Shown here in pieces: positions 1 to 10,594 of a stretch of 64,000 nt of DNA (the stretch's first letter is position 1; the number at the start of each line of letters is the position of its first letter). The notes beneath the pieces were generated by a model. It searched no databases, was not told the DNA's origin, and worked only from the letters and a program-made list of their open reading frames with translations. The stretch lies in assembly GCA_902729315.2 (NCBI GenBank), contig LR746272.1, forward strand, positions 11,464,327 to 11,528,326, in the 5' to 3' direction. This DNA is from Spirodela intermedia. Taxonomy: Eukaryota > Streptophyta > Magnoliopsida > Alismatales > Araceae. A program made the position numbers and the translations under genes.

Positions 1-520
1 CCTCCGCCAGCTGGGAAGGCTGGATCTTGTTGACCGCCAGTAGCATCACCGTCGCCGCCGAGTAGAGGAGGGCGGAGGAGATCCTGAAGGCGGCGTGGTG
101 CGGCGAGGCGCCGTCCAGGGGGATGGACGAAAGACCGGCGGAGATGGAGGCGGTGAGGGTCATGGCGTTGATGGAGTTGAGGAGGAGGAGATTCCAGTTG
201 TCCCTCTGGACCCCAATGATGTCGTGCATTTCGATCCGGTCGGCGGCGACCTCCATGACGGCGTATAGCTTGGAGGTCACCAGATCATCAGCTCCCGCGC
301 CCGCAGCGTGACCGCGGGCAGGGGGTTGGTAGGTGGGCGCTTCCGTCGCGGCCATCTTCAGCGGATCTGCTGTGCTCACCGAGGCCGGCATTTTCCGGAG
401 GGAGAGGCTCGTGTCGCCGAGATGGACCTGAGGACGGGAGATGGCTTGAACCCTTCTTCTTGCCGGTTCCCGCGATGGAAGAGGAGCACGGAGGAGGGCT
501 GTTGCTTGCATGGTGGCCAT
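1..520 (-). CDS. At4g22030-like protein, inverted partial copy
   Basis: This is the 5' part of a second copy of the gene at 1309-2607, on the opposite strand and running off the left edge. Position p pairs with 1829-p in the right copy, so its ATG is at 518-520 and about 173 codons lie in the window. The coding parts of the two copies look identical by eye; the few substitutions I found are upstream of the start. No stop or frameshift is visible. The product would be the same putatively plastid-targeted protein. Whether the missing 3' half is intact cannot be told. A near-perfect inverted copy at a contig edge can also be an assembly artefact, but the differences between arms and a unique spacer argue for a real duplication. 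Confidence 0.7.
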   Translation of the reverse strand, partial: MATMQATALLRAPLPSREPARRRVQAISRPQVHLGDTSLSLRKMPASVSTADPLKMAATEAPTYQPPARGHAAGAGADDLVTSKLYAVMEVAADRIEMHDIIGVQRDNWNLLLLNSINAMTLTASISAGLSSIPLDGASPHHAAFRISSALLYSAATVMLLAVNKIQPSQLAE

Positions 521-673
521 GGCTGATCCGCTGGAGATGGATGCTGTGGCGAGCGCGCTGCCTAGTCGTCGTCGGCTTGAACCTTCTCCAGAAAAAGGGG
601 GAGATGGGGAGGAGACTCTGGAGCGCGGTTGCGTCGTAGATAGAGTTGAGGAGAGGGGATGCGGGGGCGGGAT

Positions 674-678
674 TATAA
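674..678 (-). promoter_or_regulatory. Probable TATA box of the left copy
   Basis: TATAA reads on the minus strand about 155 bp upstream of the left-copy ATG, at the same offset as the TATA box of the right copy. The flanking bases differ between copies (three substitutions just downstream). Confidence 0.45.
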
Positions 679-1073
679 AGGAGCTTGCCAAGCCTCTAAA
701 GGAGCCACACGACTGGTCTCCCTTTGAATTGTTCGTGTCACACGGTCTTCTGTTTCGTCTGTTGACCAAGAAAAGAGACTGTTGGTTGAAACATTCTTGG
801 TCCCCCAGCCCTCCTCCCCCCACCTACTCCGAGCTTCGAAACGCGTTAGGACGCCGGAGCAGTTACTCGACTGTTATTAATGGAAATACCGTCAGAATTT
901 ATTATTGTCTCCTTTCGGAATCAGTCGTGGTCTTACAAAAATGTTCTCACTCTTTCTTTTCTATAAATATAAATAAAACGTCCCCCTCTCGAAATTTATA
1001 CAATTGATGACAGATGATATGACCGGTATTCTATTGGCCATAGACCAATAAAAAAAGAATCTCATTGCCTGGT

Positions 1074-1828
1074 AAACAGACGACCTTGTGACACGACCAA
1101 TTCAAAGGGAGACCAGTCGTGTGGCTCCTTTAGAGGCTTGGCAAGCTCCTTTATAAGTCCGCACCCGCATCCCCTCTCCTCAACTCTATCTACGACGCAA
1201 CCGCGCTCCAGAGTCTCCTTCCCATCTCCCCCTTTTTCTGGAGAAGGTTCAAGCCGACGACGACTAGGCAGCGCGCTCGCCACAGCGTCCATCTCCAGCG
1301 GATCAGCCATGGCCACCATGCAAGCAACAGCCCTCCTCCGTGCTCCTCTTCCATCGCGGGAACCGGCAAGAAGAAGGGTTCAAGCCATCTCCCGTCCTCA
1401 GGTCCATCTCGGCGACACGAGCCTCTCCCTCCGGAAAATGCCGGCCTCGGTGAGCACAGCAGATCCGCTGAAGATGGCCGCGACGGAAGCGCCCACCTAC
1501 CAACCCCCTGCCCGCGGTCACGCTGCGGGCGCGGGAGCTGATGATCTGGTGACCTCCAAGCTATACGCCGTCATGGAGGTCGCCGCCGACCGGATCGAAA
1601 TGCACGACATCATTGGGGTCCAGAGGGACAACTGGAATCTCCTCCTCCTCAACTCCATCAACGCCATGACCCTCACCGCCTCCATCTCCGCCGGTCTTTC
1701 GTCCATCCCCCTGGACGGCGCCTCGCCGCACCACGCCGCCTTCAGGATCTCCTCCGCCCTCCTCTACTCGGCGGCGACGGTGATGCTACTGGCGGTCAAC
1801 AAGATCCAGCCTTCCCAGCTGGCGGAGG
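1074..1828. repeat. Right arm of large inverted repeat
   Basis: This is the partner of 1-755. It contains the promoter, 5' UTR and first 173 codons of the right gene copy. The true right limit cannot be set because the left arm is cut by the window edge. Confidence 0.92.
1152..1157 (+). promoter_or_regulatory. Probable TATA box of the right copy
   Basis: TATAAG lies about 155 bp upstream of the ATG at 1309. Between the two facing TATA boxes there are only about 470 bp, so both copies would be driven from one short divergent region. Confidence 0.45.
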
Positions 1829-2607
1829 AGCAGAGGAACGCCACCCGCCTGTTCCGGCAGCTGGTGAAGAAGATCCAGACGACCCTTGCCCTCCGCAATC
1901 CCACCCCTGCGGATGTGGAGGACGCCGTGGATCGGGTGCTGGCACTCGACACGGCCTACCCGCTCCCCCTGCTCCCGGGAATGCTCGAGAAGTTCCCCAA
2001 GACGATCGAGCCGACCGTCTGGTGGCCGAAACGAGGACGGGCGCGCAGTCAATCTCAATCACGACACAAGAATACGATGGCGGAGAGTTCACAAAGCAAT
2101 AATGGCTGGAACGAGGGACTGGAAGGTGTAATGGCGGGTATCCTGAAGATGTTGAAGAAGACGGATACCGAAGAATATTTGACCTTCGGCGCCTTGGCGT
2201 TGAGCATCAACAAGGTCCTGGCTATCACTGGGCCCGTCCTCACGGGAGTAGCCGCTGCCGGGGCTGCACTGTCGGACTCCGCTATCCTCGGGCCCTGGCC
2301 ACTCCTGTTGGCCGTCGTGGGCGGGGCCCTGGCCACCGCGGTGAACACCCTGGAGCACGGAGCGCAGGTCGGGATGATCTTCGAGCTGTTCAGAAACAAC
2401 GCCGGCTACTACCGCCAATTGGAGGAGGAAATCGAAGTCAATCTGTCGGAGACGGACGTTGAGGAGAGGGAGAACGGGGAGATGTTCGAGCTGAAGATGG
2501 CTCTGCGACTCGGGAGGAGCCTCTCGGATCTCCGCAGCCTCTCGTCGTCCTCCTCCTCCTACAAGGTCAACGGGGGTGGCCACGAGCACGCTGGCAAGCT
2601 GTTCTAG
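1309..2607 (+). CDS. At4g22030-like plant protein, probably plastid-targeted
   Basis: Intronless gene of 432 codons. The frame is open further upstream, but only through a TTG at 1138; the first ATG is at 1309, with another at 1318. The N-terminus (MATMQATALLRAPLPSR) is rich in Ala, Arg and Ser and poor in acidic residues, like a chloroplast transit peptide. The core (LYAVMEVAADRIEMH, then a QRDNWNLLLLNSINAMTL stretch) resembles the plant family listed as 'probable F-box protein At4g22030'; I see no F-box. Hydrophobic stretches near residues 120-170 and 300-350 could be membrane segments. The middle (about residues 240-270) is Arg/Ser/Gln-rich, and the C-terminus is acidic, then Ser-rich. The molecular role is unknown. 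Family assignment is from memory of conserved residues; the reading frame itself is very secure. Confidence 0.8.
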   Translation: MATMQATALLRAPLPSREPARRRVQAISRPQVHLGDTSLSLRKMPASVSTADPLKMAATEAPTYQPPARGHAAGAGADDLVTSKLYAVMEVAADRIEMHDIIGVQRDNWNLLLLNSINAMTLTASISAGLSSIPLDGASPHHAAFRISSALLYSAATVMLLAVNKIQPSQLAEEQRNATRLFRQLVKKIQTTLALRNPTPADVEDAVDRVLALDTAYPLPLLPGMLEKFPKTIEPTVWWPKRGRARSQSQSRHKNTMAESSQSNNGWNEGLEGVMAGILKMLKKTDTEEYLTFGALALSINKVLAITGPVLTGVAAAGAALSDSAILGPWPLLLAVVGGALATAVNTLEHGAQVGMIFELFRNNAGYYRQLEEEIEVNLSETDVEERENGEMFELKMALRLGRSLSDLRSLSSSSSSYKVNGGGHEHAGKLF

Positions 2608-3638
2608 ACGCTTCGGTCAGCCGCTGACAAGCCAATCACTCGCACTGACCCCCATTTTTTGGCTGTATATCAGTATCAAAACTATTATTCCTCACAAACG
2701 AACGTGGAGTGGCCCCTCCCATCAACTATACACGTATCAACAAACCTCTATTACCCTTATTCACAACTTTTTTTGACGAGGGGAAAGAGAGAGAGAAGAG
2801 AGAGCTCTCACGAAATAGAGAGAAGAAATCTCCTACGAAATATAGCGAAAGAGAGGAGGGGAGAAATCTCACGTGAGACGGAGAGAGAAAAATCTTACGA
2901 GAGAGGGAGAGAGAGAAAGGTTATTATATATTCGGCCACAAGCCTACTACAGTTGGATTCTCTCTCATCACACCCCCACCAAAAAGAAAAAAAAAAGAAA
3001 AAAAAAGAAAAAAACCTTGCGGTGGAGGCGATATATTATGTTATTATATATTAAGCTGTCATCTTTCTTATATAATATTTTTGTAAAAATATCATTTAAT
3101 CACCCATTCTACACTCTCAAGGGCCACTCAGAGATGCTTTAATATTTATACATTATTCTGGCATTATTCTCTCATTGTTTATAAATAATTATTACAGTTT
3201 ATGATGTGGTGACTGCGCCTCATTGTTTACCTGCTCAATCCACCGTCAAATCAAGACAAAAGGAGTATAGATCTAACGGTCGAGATACATACTTATCAAG
3301 TGGCACGAGAAGGCATGAAGAAGGATCCACCATCTACGCAAGAGGGGAGTGACTCAGCCATTGGAACTGCTCATGGGGGTTGTTTCTCTTTGGAGGATGT
3401 CTGCAGTCTGTGTGGAAGAGGCGACTGTATTCTGTACAGAGTCGAATAAAATTGACTCAAAGCTTACACTGTGTCATAGCATTGGACTAGAAGGAAATGA
3501 AAAGCCCTTGAAAAATATAAAATTTACATAAATAAAGGCCGGGGTTGAATGGGCCATAAAAAAATCAAAGATTCCTTTTTTTGTTTGCCAGCCAAATATT
3601 CTCAAAATAAAACCTCACCTCGGTCCTGAATGGTATTC
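2608..3638. other. Intergenic, purine-rich simple sequence
   Basis: No gene is recognised between the At4g22030-like stop and the 3' end of the PMP22-like gene. About 2775-2935 is an imperfect GAGA-rich tract, and 2980-3015 consists of A-rich runs broken by single G residues. The last few hundred bases probably include the 3' UTR of the minus-strand PMP22-like gene. Confidence 0.6.
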
Positions 3639-6105
3639 TCACTTGGTCAAGGTCAACGTCCTAGCCCGGAGATTCAGGAATATTCCCCTGGAGCAAGCAG
3701 AATCATCCATCATCGGCCATTTCAATTCCAAGCAACCACGAAGACAAGGAAGACAAGACCAAGATGAAGATGAACCCAGTACCAGCAACATGCTACAAAG
3801 CTGTGAAAGACAACTCGGAACTTCAGTGGCATGTATCTGTAATTAACCCATCCCACCACTGGCCAGAACTGAGAAGAAACAAGTTAATTTTGACAGAAAT
3901 TAGTTATTAAGAGTACCTGGAGATTTATACAACGTAAAATTTATAAAAAAATAATTATGCAGACCGTCCATGCAGTTAATTGCACCGAAGGATACTCCTT
4001 CCTCACTTTGTTCCTGACCTGGGACCATGGTCTACCTAAATATTGGACACGAGATAAACCAGTATCAGCATCAGCGTCTAAAGTCAAGTGAATGATCCAA
4101 AATTCGTGGAGAGTCGAATAAACACAGCAGCACGCAGTTTAGAAGCATAGTAGATTCATCATTCCATTTCTGGGTGGATCATTTAGCACCTTCGTTGACA
4201 TTATTTCTTCATTTTTCGATTTAACAAATGGTTTTTACTACCAATTATCATAAAAACAGCTTCCCGGTTCAACTTGGTCGAGATTTTCCCAGCTGAGCCA
4301 GCAGAGAAAACACTCCGATAGAGAAAATCGTGAGACAACTGGTGGGTATCAGAGGTCTTCTCCCATCTGGCCAGAAAGGTGCTCAAGGCTGGAAATGACC
4401 AGTTAGAGAAAAGGATATCATGCCAATCCATTTAAACCTGGGAAACCAATGCCAACATTTCAATATCAAATGATGATAGATACTGCATAAACTGTTGATG
4501 CTTACCCTCAATAATCAGACCATAGTAAACTAGGAACAGAAAATGGGTACAAGGGGATGACGTCAGTTGCTCCAGCAACACCTAAGATATCATTACGATG
4601 TAGCACATGACTGGAAACATCAATAGGTATAACATAATAAATGAGGAAGATGACCGAGAATTTCCAACCTTCTTAGCTACTGTCTTCTTATCTTTCTTCC
4701 CCTTGAAGATGATATCCATCAGCTTGTGGAAAAAGTGCCCAACAGGCCCAGCATACGCAAATCCAAAAAGCTGCATTTCAGAAAGTTCAACCAAGTGGTT
4801 CAATTTGAGCTAACCAAAGAGAAATGTAGTATAAGAATCAGAGCTGCTAGACCACTGATACAAATTCTTACTCTAGGGCTTGGAAATCTTTTGAAAAGTT
4901 CTGTCCTTCAATTGCAGGACATGCAACCAGGATCAGGTATTCAATCACCTCGGCATTAATGTGTTGTACACATCGATGCATTGAGATGAACTTTACGTTT
5001 TGAGATTTTTTATGTTTTCTTCAAAACGACCATGTTGTTTATTACAGAGGATAACAGATCACGTACTAAGAGGACGATTTGACTGCTTCTGCAGCGTTTT
5101 TTTTTGTCAACGTTCTCATGTTACTAGAAAAAGGTCTGAAGTCTCAAAATCAGCATTATCTAGCACCTTTACTAAAACTTTCCGAGGCCATAAAATAGGA
5201 AAATATTAGTGATACGTGATGATGACTGGATGGCTTCAAGGGGCTTGCTCCCTTCATATTAAATGCTTATATTCTATTCAAAAGTACCTTTAAAATGCAT
5301 ATCTCCGGACAGATACTTTTATCACCATGTCGAGCATTCAAAATGGAAAGAAGAAAAGATGAACATGGACCTTTGAGCAACTTGTTATGAATAGATGTAA
5401 CGAGAAATACATTCTAGAGAAAGAGAAGGGTGACACCAATTGGCTCTTAGTCGTGTTGAATCGCTTGATAATTCAGGACCGATCACATCAGCTTCCTTTG
5501 GGTTAGTTTAAATGTACGGCATGGTACACCGGTTTGCATTTGGATCCTCAGGTTCATTCTCTCAAGTAAATGGTAATGAATAAAATCGTATATGCAGCTA
5601 AAACAGTCGGCGATAGGCCAAATATTGAGGGGGAGCTCTACCTCCCGCCTATCCTTTCTTTCATCGTCACACTGTGATTCCAATGAAGGTTTCATCAGTT
5701 AGTGATCGAAAGATTCCCCTCTTCATGCAATCTGTTTCTGAAACTTGAAAACACAGTTCACCATAGAAGAAGAGAAATCCAGAAACGTCAAATAAGAAGA
5801 AGGACATTTGGATGATGACCCATCACATACCACTTTAAGAAGGAGACGCCTAAGCTGGATCCTCGGTATGCCGGAGAGCTTCTGCGCCACCGAATCGCTG
5901 ATTCCGGTCAGGACGCCGGCGGTGATGGCCTAACAACCCGTCGAACGAAAGAATGACGGCAAACATCTCAATGGAACTCTAATCGCATGGACACGAAAGG
6001 GAACGAAATAAAAAGAGAAATGCCTGCCCCGACCTTCGTGCGCAGGGGATGGAGCTGGAGCTGCAACATATACTGCTCCAATCCCTTCTTCGCCGTTGCT
6101 GCCAT
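3639..6105 (-). CDS. PMP22: Peroxisomal membrane protein PMP22 (Mpv17/PMP22 family)
   Basis: Seven exons join in phase with GT-AG introns: 6034-6105, 5831-5929, 4669-4770, 4506-4581, 3965-4035, 3783-3868 and 3639-3687. They total 555 nt, 184 aa, the usual family length. Landmarks in order are LHPLRTKAITAGVL, SDSVAQKLSGI, FAYAGPVGHFFHKLMD, FKGKKDKKTVAKK, LLEQLTSSP, YPSVQLTAW, FWPVVGWVNYRYMPLKFRV and WGIFLNLRAR. These are family signatures, closely matching rice and Arabidopsis PMP22 as I recall them. Members are four-helix integral proteins of the peroxisomal membrane, thought to affect solute permeability. Odd points are TSSPC where most relatives have TSSPW, and intron 2 (4771-5830), much longer than the rest, which carries sequence duplicated near the phosphatase genes. 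All exon borders come from phase and likeness and were not checked against RNA. Confidence 0.9.
5130..5440. repeat. Duplicated segment X, copy in PMP22 intron 2
   Basis: By eye this aligns, same strand, with 22965-23260 downstream of the phosphatase gene. Shared landmarks include a TCTGAAGTCTCAA start, GATACGTGAT, TTTTAAAATGCA, GAACATGGACCTTTGAG and AAATACATTCTAGAGA. Identity looks moderate, with small indels. It is noncoding here. Confidence 0.7.
5500..5700. repeat. Duplicated segment Y, copy in PMP22 intron 2
   Basis: By eye this aligns, same strand, with 22690-22885. Shared pieces include GGATCCTCA, GGCCAAAT, GGGAGCTCT and CACTGTGATTCCAA. Relative to segment X the order is X-Y here but Y-X at the second locus. 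Confidence 0.65.
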
Positions 6106-6359
6106 CTCTCCCCAGAATCCTTCGTCACCAGCCAACGCGTAGTAGCAGCTTTCAGGAGCAGCTGGACGGCGGAGCGAGAATCCAGACGGCGAGTAGTCCT
6201 CAACTATCCTCCAGTCAACTCCCCTCGTTCAAATGATAGTAAGAAACCTCTTGATTTTTTGGACCGCAAGGAGAGTGCCGATATCAAAAATCTCTTGATA
6301 TTTTTTGGTGCTTCTTAAGACAGAGTGGACACCACCTGTAGGCCATCAGACTGGGCCGA

Positions 6360-6484
6360 CCAAGAGCATGGACAAATTTGATGGCCGCGGTGACATGTGG
6401 GTTGAGTGGAGCCCTCTTCAAGATGTGAGCAACGTCTTCAACAGGCCTACCCTGGGCGTGGAGTTCCTTCAGCGTTGATGAATC
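6360..6484 (-). pseudogene. Stray exon 2 of HAD phosphatase (copy A)
   Basis: Reading on the minus strand this encodes LKELHAQGRPVEDVAHILK and then RAPLNPHVTAAIKFVHALG. That matches exon 2 of the intact phosphatases at 24137-24258 and 34797-34918, with one extra codon near the 5' end. The frame is open, but the GT donor is lost (GG is followed by TC) and no exon 1, 3 or 4 is present nearby. The 5' side of the exon abuts a partial LTR copy starting near 6490. It is a dead fragment of a third gene of the family. Confidence 0.8.
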
Positions 6485-6489
6485 ATTTT

Positions 6490-7318
6490 CGGCAGTTGTC
6501 ACCTGATGGAATGAAAGTTTAGCGGTTTTCAGATCTCTAGTAGCTATCACTTTGGTGGAGATGAGTTCAATGAAGGTGAAACGCATCTTAGAGAGCTTCA
6601 TCATCAAGTTTGTGTAGTAAGAAGATACTTTTTATTGCAATTGATATGCTTTGAGGAGACAACAAATCATATCTTAGTGGATCACCATATTCTTGATGAT
6701 GGCTTATTCGTTAATCAACTAAAGATGATTTTCTTGAATAGTCTATGATTTTAATATTTGAAATCATTGGTCAATTACTAACAATGATTCGTAAATATCT
6801 TTGACATTTTTTTGTCAATGATCAAGTGATTCTAGTGACTTGATCATTGATTCATGTTATGTTGAAAAATCATGATTTAATTATATAAAAAATATAAGTT
6901 ATTGCTTTGACTGGATTCAAACTTTGTTGATTGCCTAACCATTCAAAATATTTATCATAATACCCTTAAATAGTGACATCATAATTATGTTTCTTTCTCT
7001 AAATGTAAGGGTATTTTAGGCAAAAAATGGTATACTTTTGACCCATGTGCAATTCCCTCTGAGTTAGCTGCCAGGTTATAGTTGGCTAACTGCCCCCCAT
7101 TTTTCTCATTTTTTCTATTTATTGTAGCTCAAAACATTTAATTTAAAAATGATAGAAATTTACATAAAATTACAAAATTAACTAAATATTTACAATAATC
7201 AACTAAAAACCTTTTTTCTCACTTTAACATAGATATAAGTATATTAATCATGAGTTATGGCTTAAAATATATTATTAATTAATTATTAACTCATGATTAT
7301 AAAGACTTATTAATAGTC
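6490..7318 (+). repeat. Partial copy of the 1.65 kb LTR (copy 4)
   Basis: It aligns with roughly the second half of the LTR copy at 12997-14643. In order it matches GGCGGCTGTCACC, the GGGAGCTTCATCCTCAGG region, the CTCGATGGATTC region, the TTTTGACTC-GATTCGAAC region and the A/T-rich end near GACTTAT. The copy is strongly AT-shifted compared with the GC-richer copy 2. Its left end lies directly beside phosphatase exon copy A. Confidence 0.7.
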
Positions 7319-7329
7319 AAAAATATTTT

Positions 7330-10197
7330 GTCTCAAAACTATCTATTAGCCTTATTTCTATTAAAAATAATTTATGATATAAATTATATGGTAATCATTG
7401 ATAGCAACTTTGATGATATTTATGATAAGGTGATGAACACAAAGATTAGTCATGTTAAAGAGTGCAAAGCCTTTTATCATTTTGAGAAAGGACATAGAGC
7501 TGTCATACCTACTACAACTAAATATTTTTAGTTGTATCATCATTTTGTTAGTCATATGCACTTTTAGGATGCTGAAAACTATGCTTTCAAATTTATTTTC
7601 TACGATGAATGTTGAAAATTTTAAATGTGGTGTATGTGAGTTGGCTAAACACAAGCATATAGTGATTGTGTGATGAAAGGAGTTCCACTCCATTCACACT
7701 TATCAATAGTGATGTGTGGGGACCATCAAATAGTCCTAATATTTTAGGATCAAGATGATTTGAGACTTTCATAGATGATTATTTATGAATTACATGGATC
7801 TACTTAATAGATCATAAATATGAAGTCAATGAAATACTTTAACTATTTTACTCACTAATTAAAAATCAATTTTAAATAACTATTAAGAAATTTAAGTCAG
7901 ATAATACTAAATATTATTTTAATCATACAATAACCAAATTTTTTAGAAGGGAATAATCTATTCATGAATCCTCATGTGTGAACACCCCGCAACAAAATGG
8001 GGTGGCAAAGAGGAAAAATAGACACATACTAGATATGGTAAAAAAAATTTGAGGAGAAGCAATCTTATATGTTCACCTCATAAATCATTTATTAATTTGG
8101 GTTTTGGAATTTAATAATCCATTAGGGGCTTTATCATCTCATTACCAACATACTCAATTGAAAATGAAGTTTCTAGGATATTCAGATGTGTCACACATGT
8201 CCATAATCAATATCAAGTGAAACAAAACTTAATACACATGCACTAAAGTTTATTTTTGTTAGTTACTCACATAGTAAGGTATGATATCAATTTTATCATC
8301 CTATATCAAATAAATATTTTATTTTGATTGATGTAACTTTTAGTGAACATGAATCTTTCCTTAAAAACATTTTCCTTGGGGGAGAATGTTTACTTAAAAA
8401 TGATAATAGAGAACAATAAGTTGTTAACTTCTTGTTACTAGTAGCATCTTTATAAGAACTTATGCCTCAAATGTAACTTCAGAGGAACTTTTACTTGATA
8501 TACATTTGCATGACTCTAAGAATAACCAAGAAGATCCTATTCAATCCTCTAACTTAGAGGAAATTATTGAAGAGTAATCTATCTTAGAAAAGGAAAAAGG
8601 AAATGTTTTAAGAACCCAAAGTATTTAATTTGTCAATTTATGTCTTTTAAATATTTATATCCTTCATATGGAGTATTTCTTACTTCTCTAAATGCCACAT
8701 CTATTCCATCAAATGTTACCAAAGCATTATCTAGTGCAAAATGGAAACCTGCAATAGATGAGGAATGTATTAGAGAATAATCAAACTTGGGAATAGGTGA
8801 AGTTGTCAAAGGGAAAGAAAATAGTTAGATATAGATGGGTATATACTAGTAAATACAAAGTTGACGAGACAATACCAAAGTATAAAACTATGTTGGTAGC
8901 TAAGGATTATTATACCCAAACTTATGAGGTAGGCTATCTAGAAATATTTATTATATTGGAAAAGATGGATATTATTAGAATTTTATTCAGCCAATTATAA
9001 TTGAAATTTTCAATATTTTGATTTTAAAAATATATATTTATATTTGAAGAACTTCATGAGAAAATTTATATGGATGTTTCTCAAGGATTTAAAATCGGTT
9101 CTAAGGATGATGAGTCTGTAAATTAAAGAAATTACTATATGAGCTCAAACAATCCTCAAGAGCTTGGTTTACAAGATTTATAAAAGTAATGTGAGAGATA
9201 TAAATAGTAATGGAGATCATATTTTACTATTAAACATGTCATGGGAAATTACAACATTGCTAGTTTATGTAGATACTATAATAATAATAGGAAATTATGA
9301 GAAAAATAAAAATCTTAATTTTTATTAAAATAATTTGATATTAAGTTTTTGAGAAAATAAAAATATTTCCTTGGTATTAAAGTAACTCATTTGAAATAAT
9401 AAATATTTATCTCTTAATAAAAATATATTATTGGCCTTCTAAATGGGATAAACAAATTAGCTTGTAAACTAGTAATTACTCCAATAAATCTAAATCACAA
9501 ATTTGAGAGTGAGAAAGGAAATAACTTTATAGATATGTTGAAGTATCAATGTCTCATGTGAAAATTGATTTATCTTTCTCATTCTAGACCATACATCTCA
9601 TATTCTAAATGTATCTTTAGTCATTTTATGCATGATCGGAAATAAGTTCAACTTTTAGTGGCAGATAAGATTCTCAAATATCTAAAAAGAACTCCCAATA
9701 AAGGATTGTTATTTAAGAACAATCATAATATGTTGATTATGCGTACTTGATTGTCAATTGATTGTCAACTTAAGACTTTTGAACACTTCTTTGAAGCAAC
9801 CTCTTTACTTGGAGGAGCAAGATGTAAGAAGTGGTGGCCAAATAAATGCAAACTCATAATTTTGAGCTATGACATAAAGAATATGTGAAATGTTGTGGAT
9901 GGAAGAATCTTAGAAGATCTCATAATCAAGTGACAAAGTTCATTTATATTATATTGTGACAATAAATATGCATAAGTATTGCACATAACCCAATATAGTA
10001 TGATCAGACCAAGTATATCAAGATTAATCAATAATTCATCAAGTAGAAGCTCAATAATGACATGATCTCCACACCATACATCTCAACTCATCAACAATTT
10101 TTAGATAATCTCACCTAAAGATTAGGTGGACCGCCCTTCTAGAAGCTCACATCCAAGTTAAGATTAGAAGATGCCAACTCACCAGCTTGAGGGGGAA
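7330..10197 (+). mobile_element. Degenerate Ty1/Copia retrotransposon body
   Basis: Broken reading frames on the plus strand follow Copia pol order. A CGVCELAKHKH zinc motif of the pre-integrase/integrase lies at about 7627-7665. Integrase pieces run from 7680 to 8060, including TPQQNGVAKRKNRH at about 7981. Reverse transcriptase lies at about 8800-9000 (KGKKIVRYRWVYTSKYK, then YKTMLVAKDY). RNase H-end residues like HITQYSMIRPS lie near 9985-10020. A purine tract GAGGGGGAA precedes the LTR start at 10198. Gag and the 5' LTR are missing. Many stops and AT-rich substitutions show it is long dead. Confidence 0.82.
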
Positions 10198-10590
10198 TGT
10201 TAGAGAATGAGAGATTACGTATATAAAATAATATGTTTTTATTTATGTATATATATAGATATATTTCATATTTATGTCACTTCTATTCACAAGTGAGTCA
10301 AACTTGGTTTTCAACATAAGTGAAATCAATTAATTTGGATCTGACTCGTATCAAATTGTTGTAAATAGTTATGCTAGACTTTTCATTTTTTAATTATTAT
10401 TCTTTTTGCTTTACCTTTCTCTCTTTTCTTTCATGAGTCAGTGGCTCTATCACTACCATTGTCACCTTCTCAAATGACCTCAACTACTTTAATAAATCAA
10501 ATTAGCATAATTAAGAAATCATCTAAGATTAAGGTCCTCCTAACAAATAGGAAATCAAGGAGACTCTCCACAACTATATAAACAAATAGA
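10198..10590 (+). mobile_element. Probable 3' LTR of the Copia remnant
   Basis: It begins TGTTAGAGAATGAG immediately after the polypurine tract, as Copia LTRs do. The right limit is uncertain and is set by the start of the next repeat. No matching 5' LTR was found. Confidence 0.5.
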
Positions 10591-10594
10591 CTTA

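Larger units (their letters stand above)
1..755. repeat. Left arm of large inverted repeat
   Basis: The reverse complement of this segment equals 1074-1828 with only about half a dozen differences up to position 720 and a few more in the last 35 bases. It may extend beyond the window. The spacer 756-1073 is about 318 bp, AT-rich, and not part of the repeat. Confidence 0.92.

Noticed and set aside
1138-1308. Upstream extension of the At4g22030-like frame
   Set aside because: It begins at TTG and spans the TATA box and 5' UTR; the first ATG is at 1309.
4201-4431. Open minus-strand frame inside PMP22 intron 4
   Set aside because: It has no PMP22 residues. The true exons 4 and 5 (4506-4581 and 3965-4035) join in phase across it.
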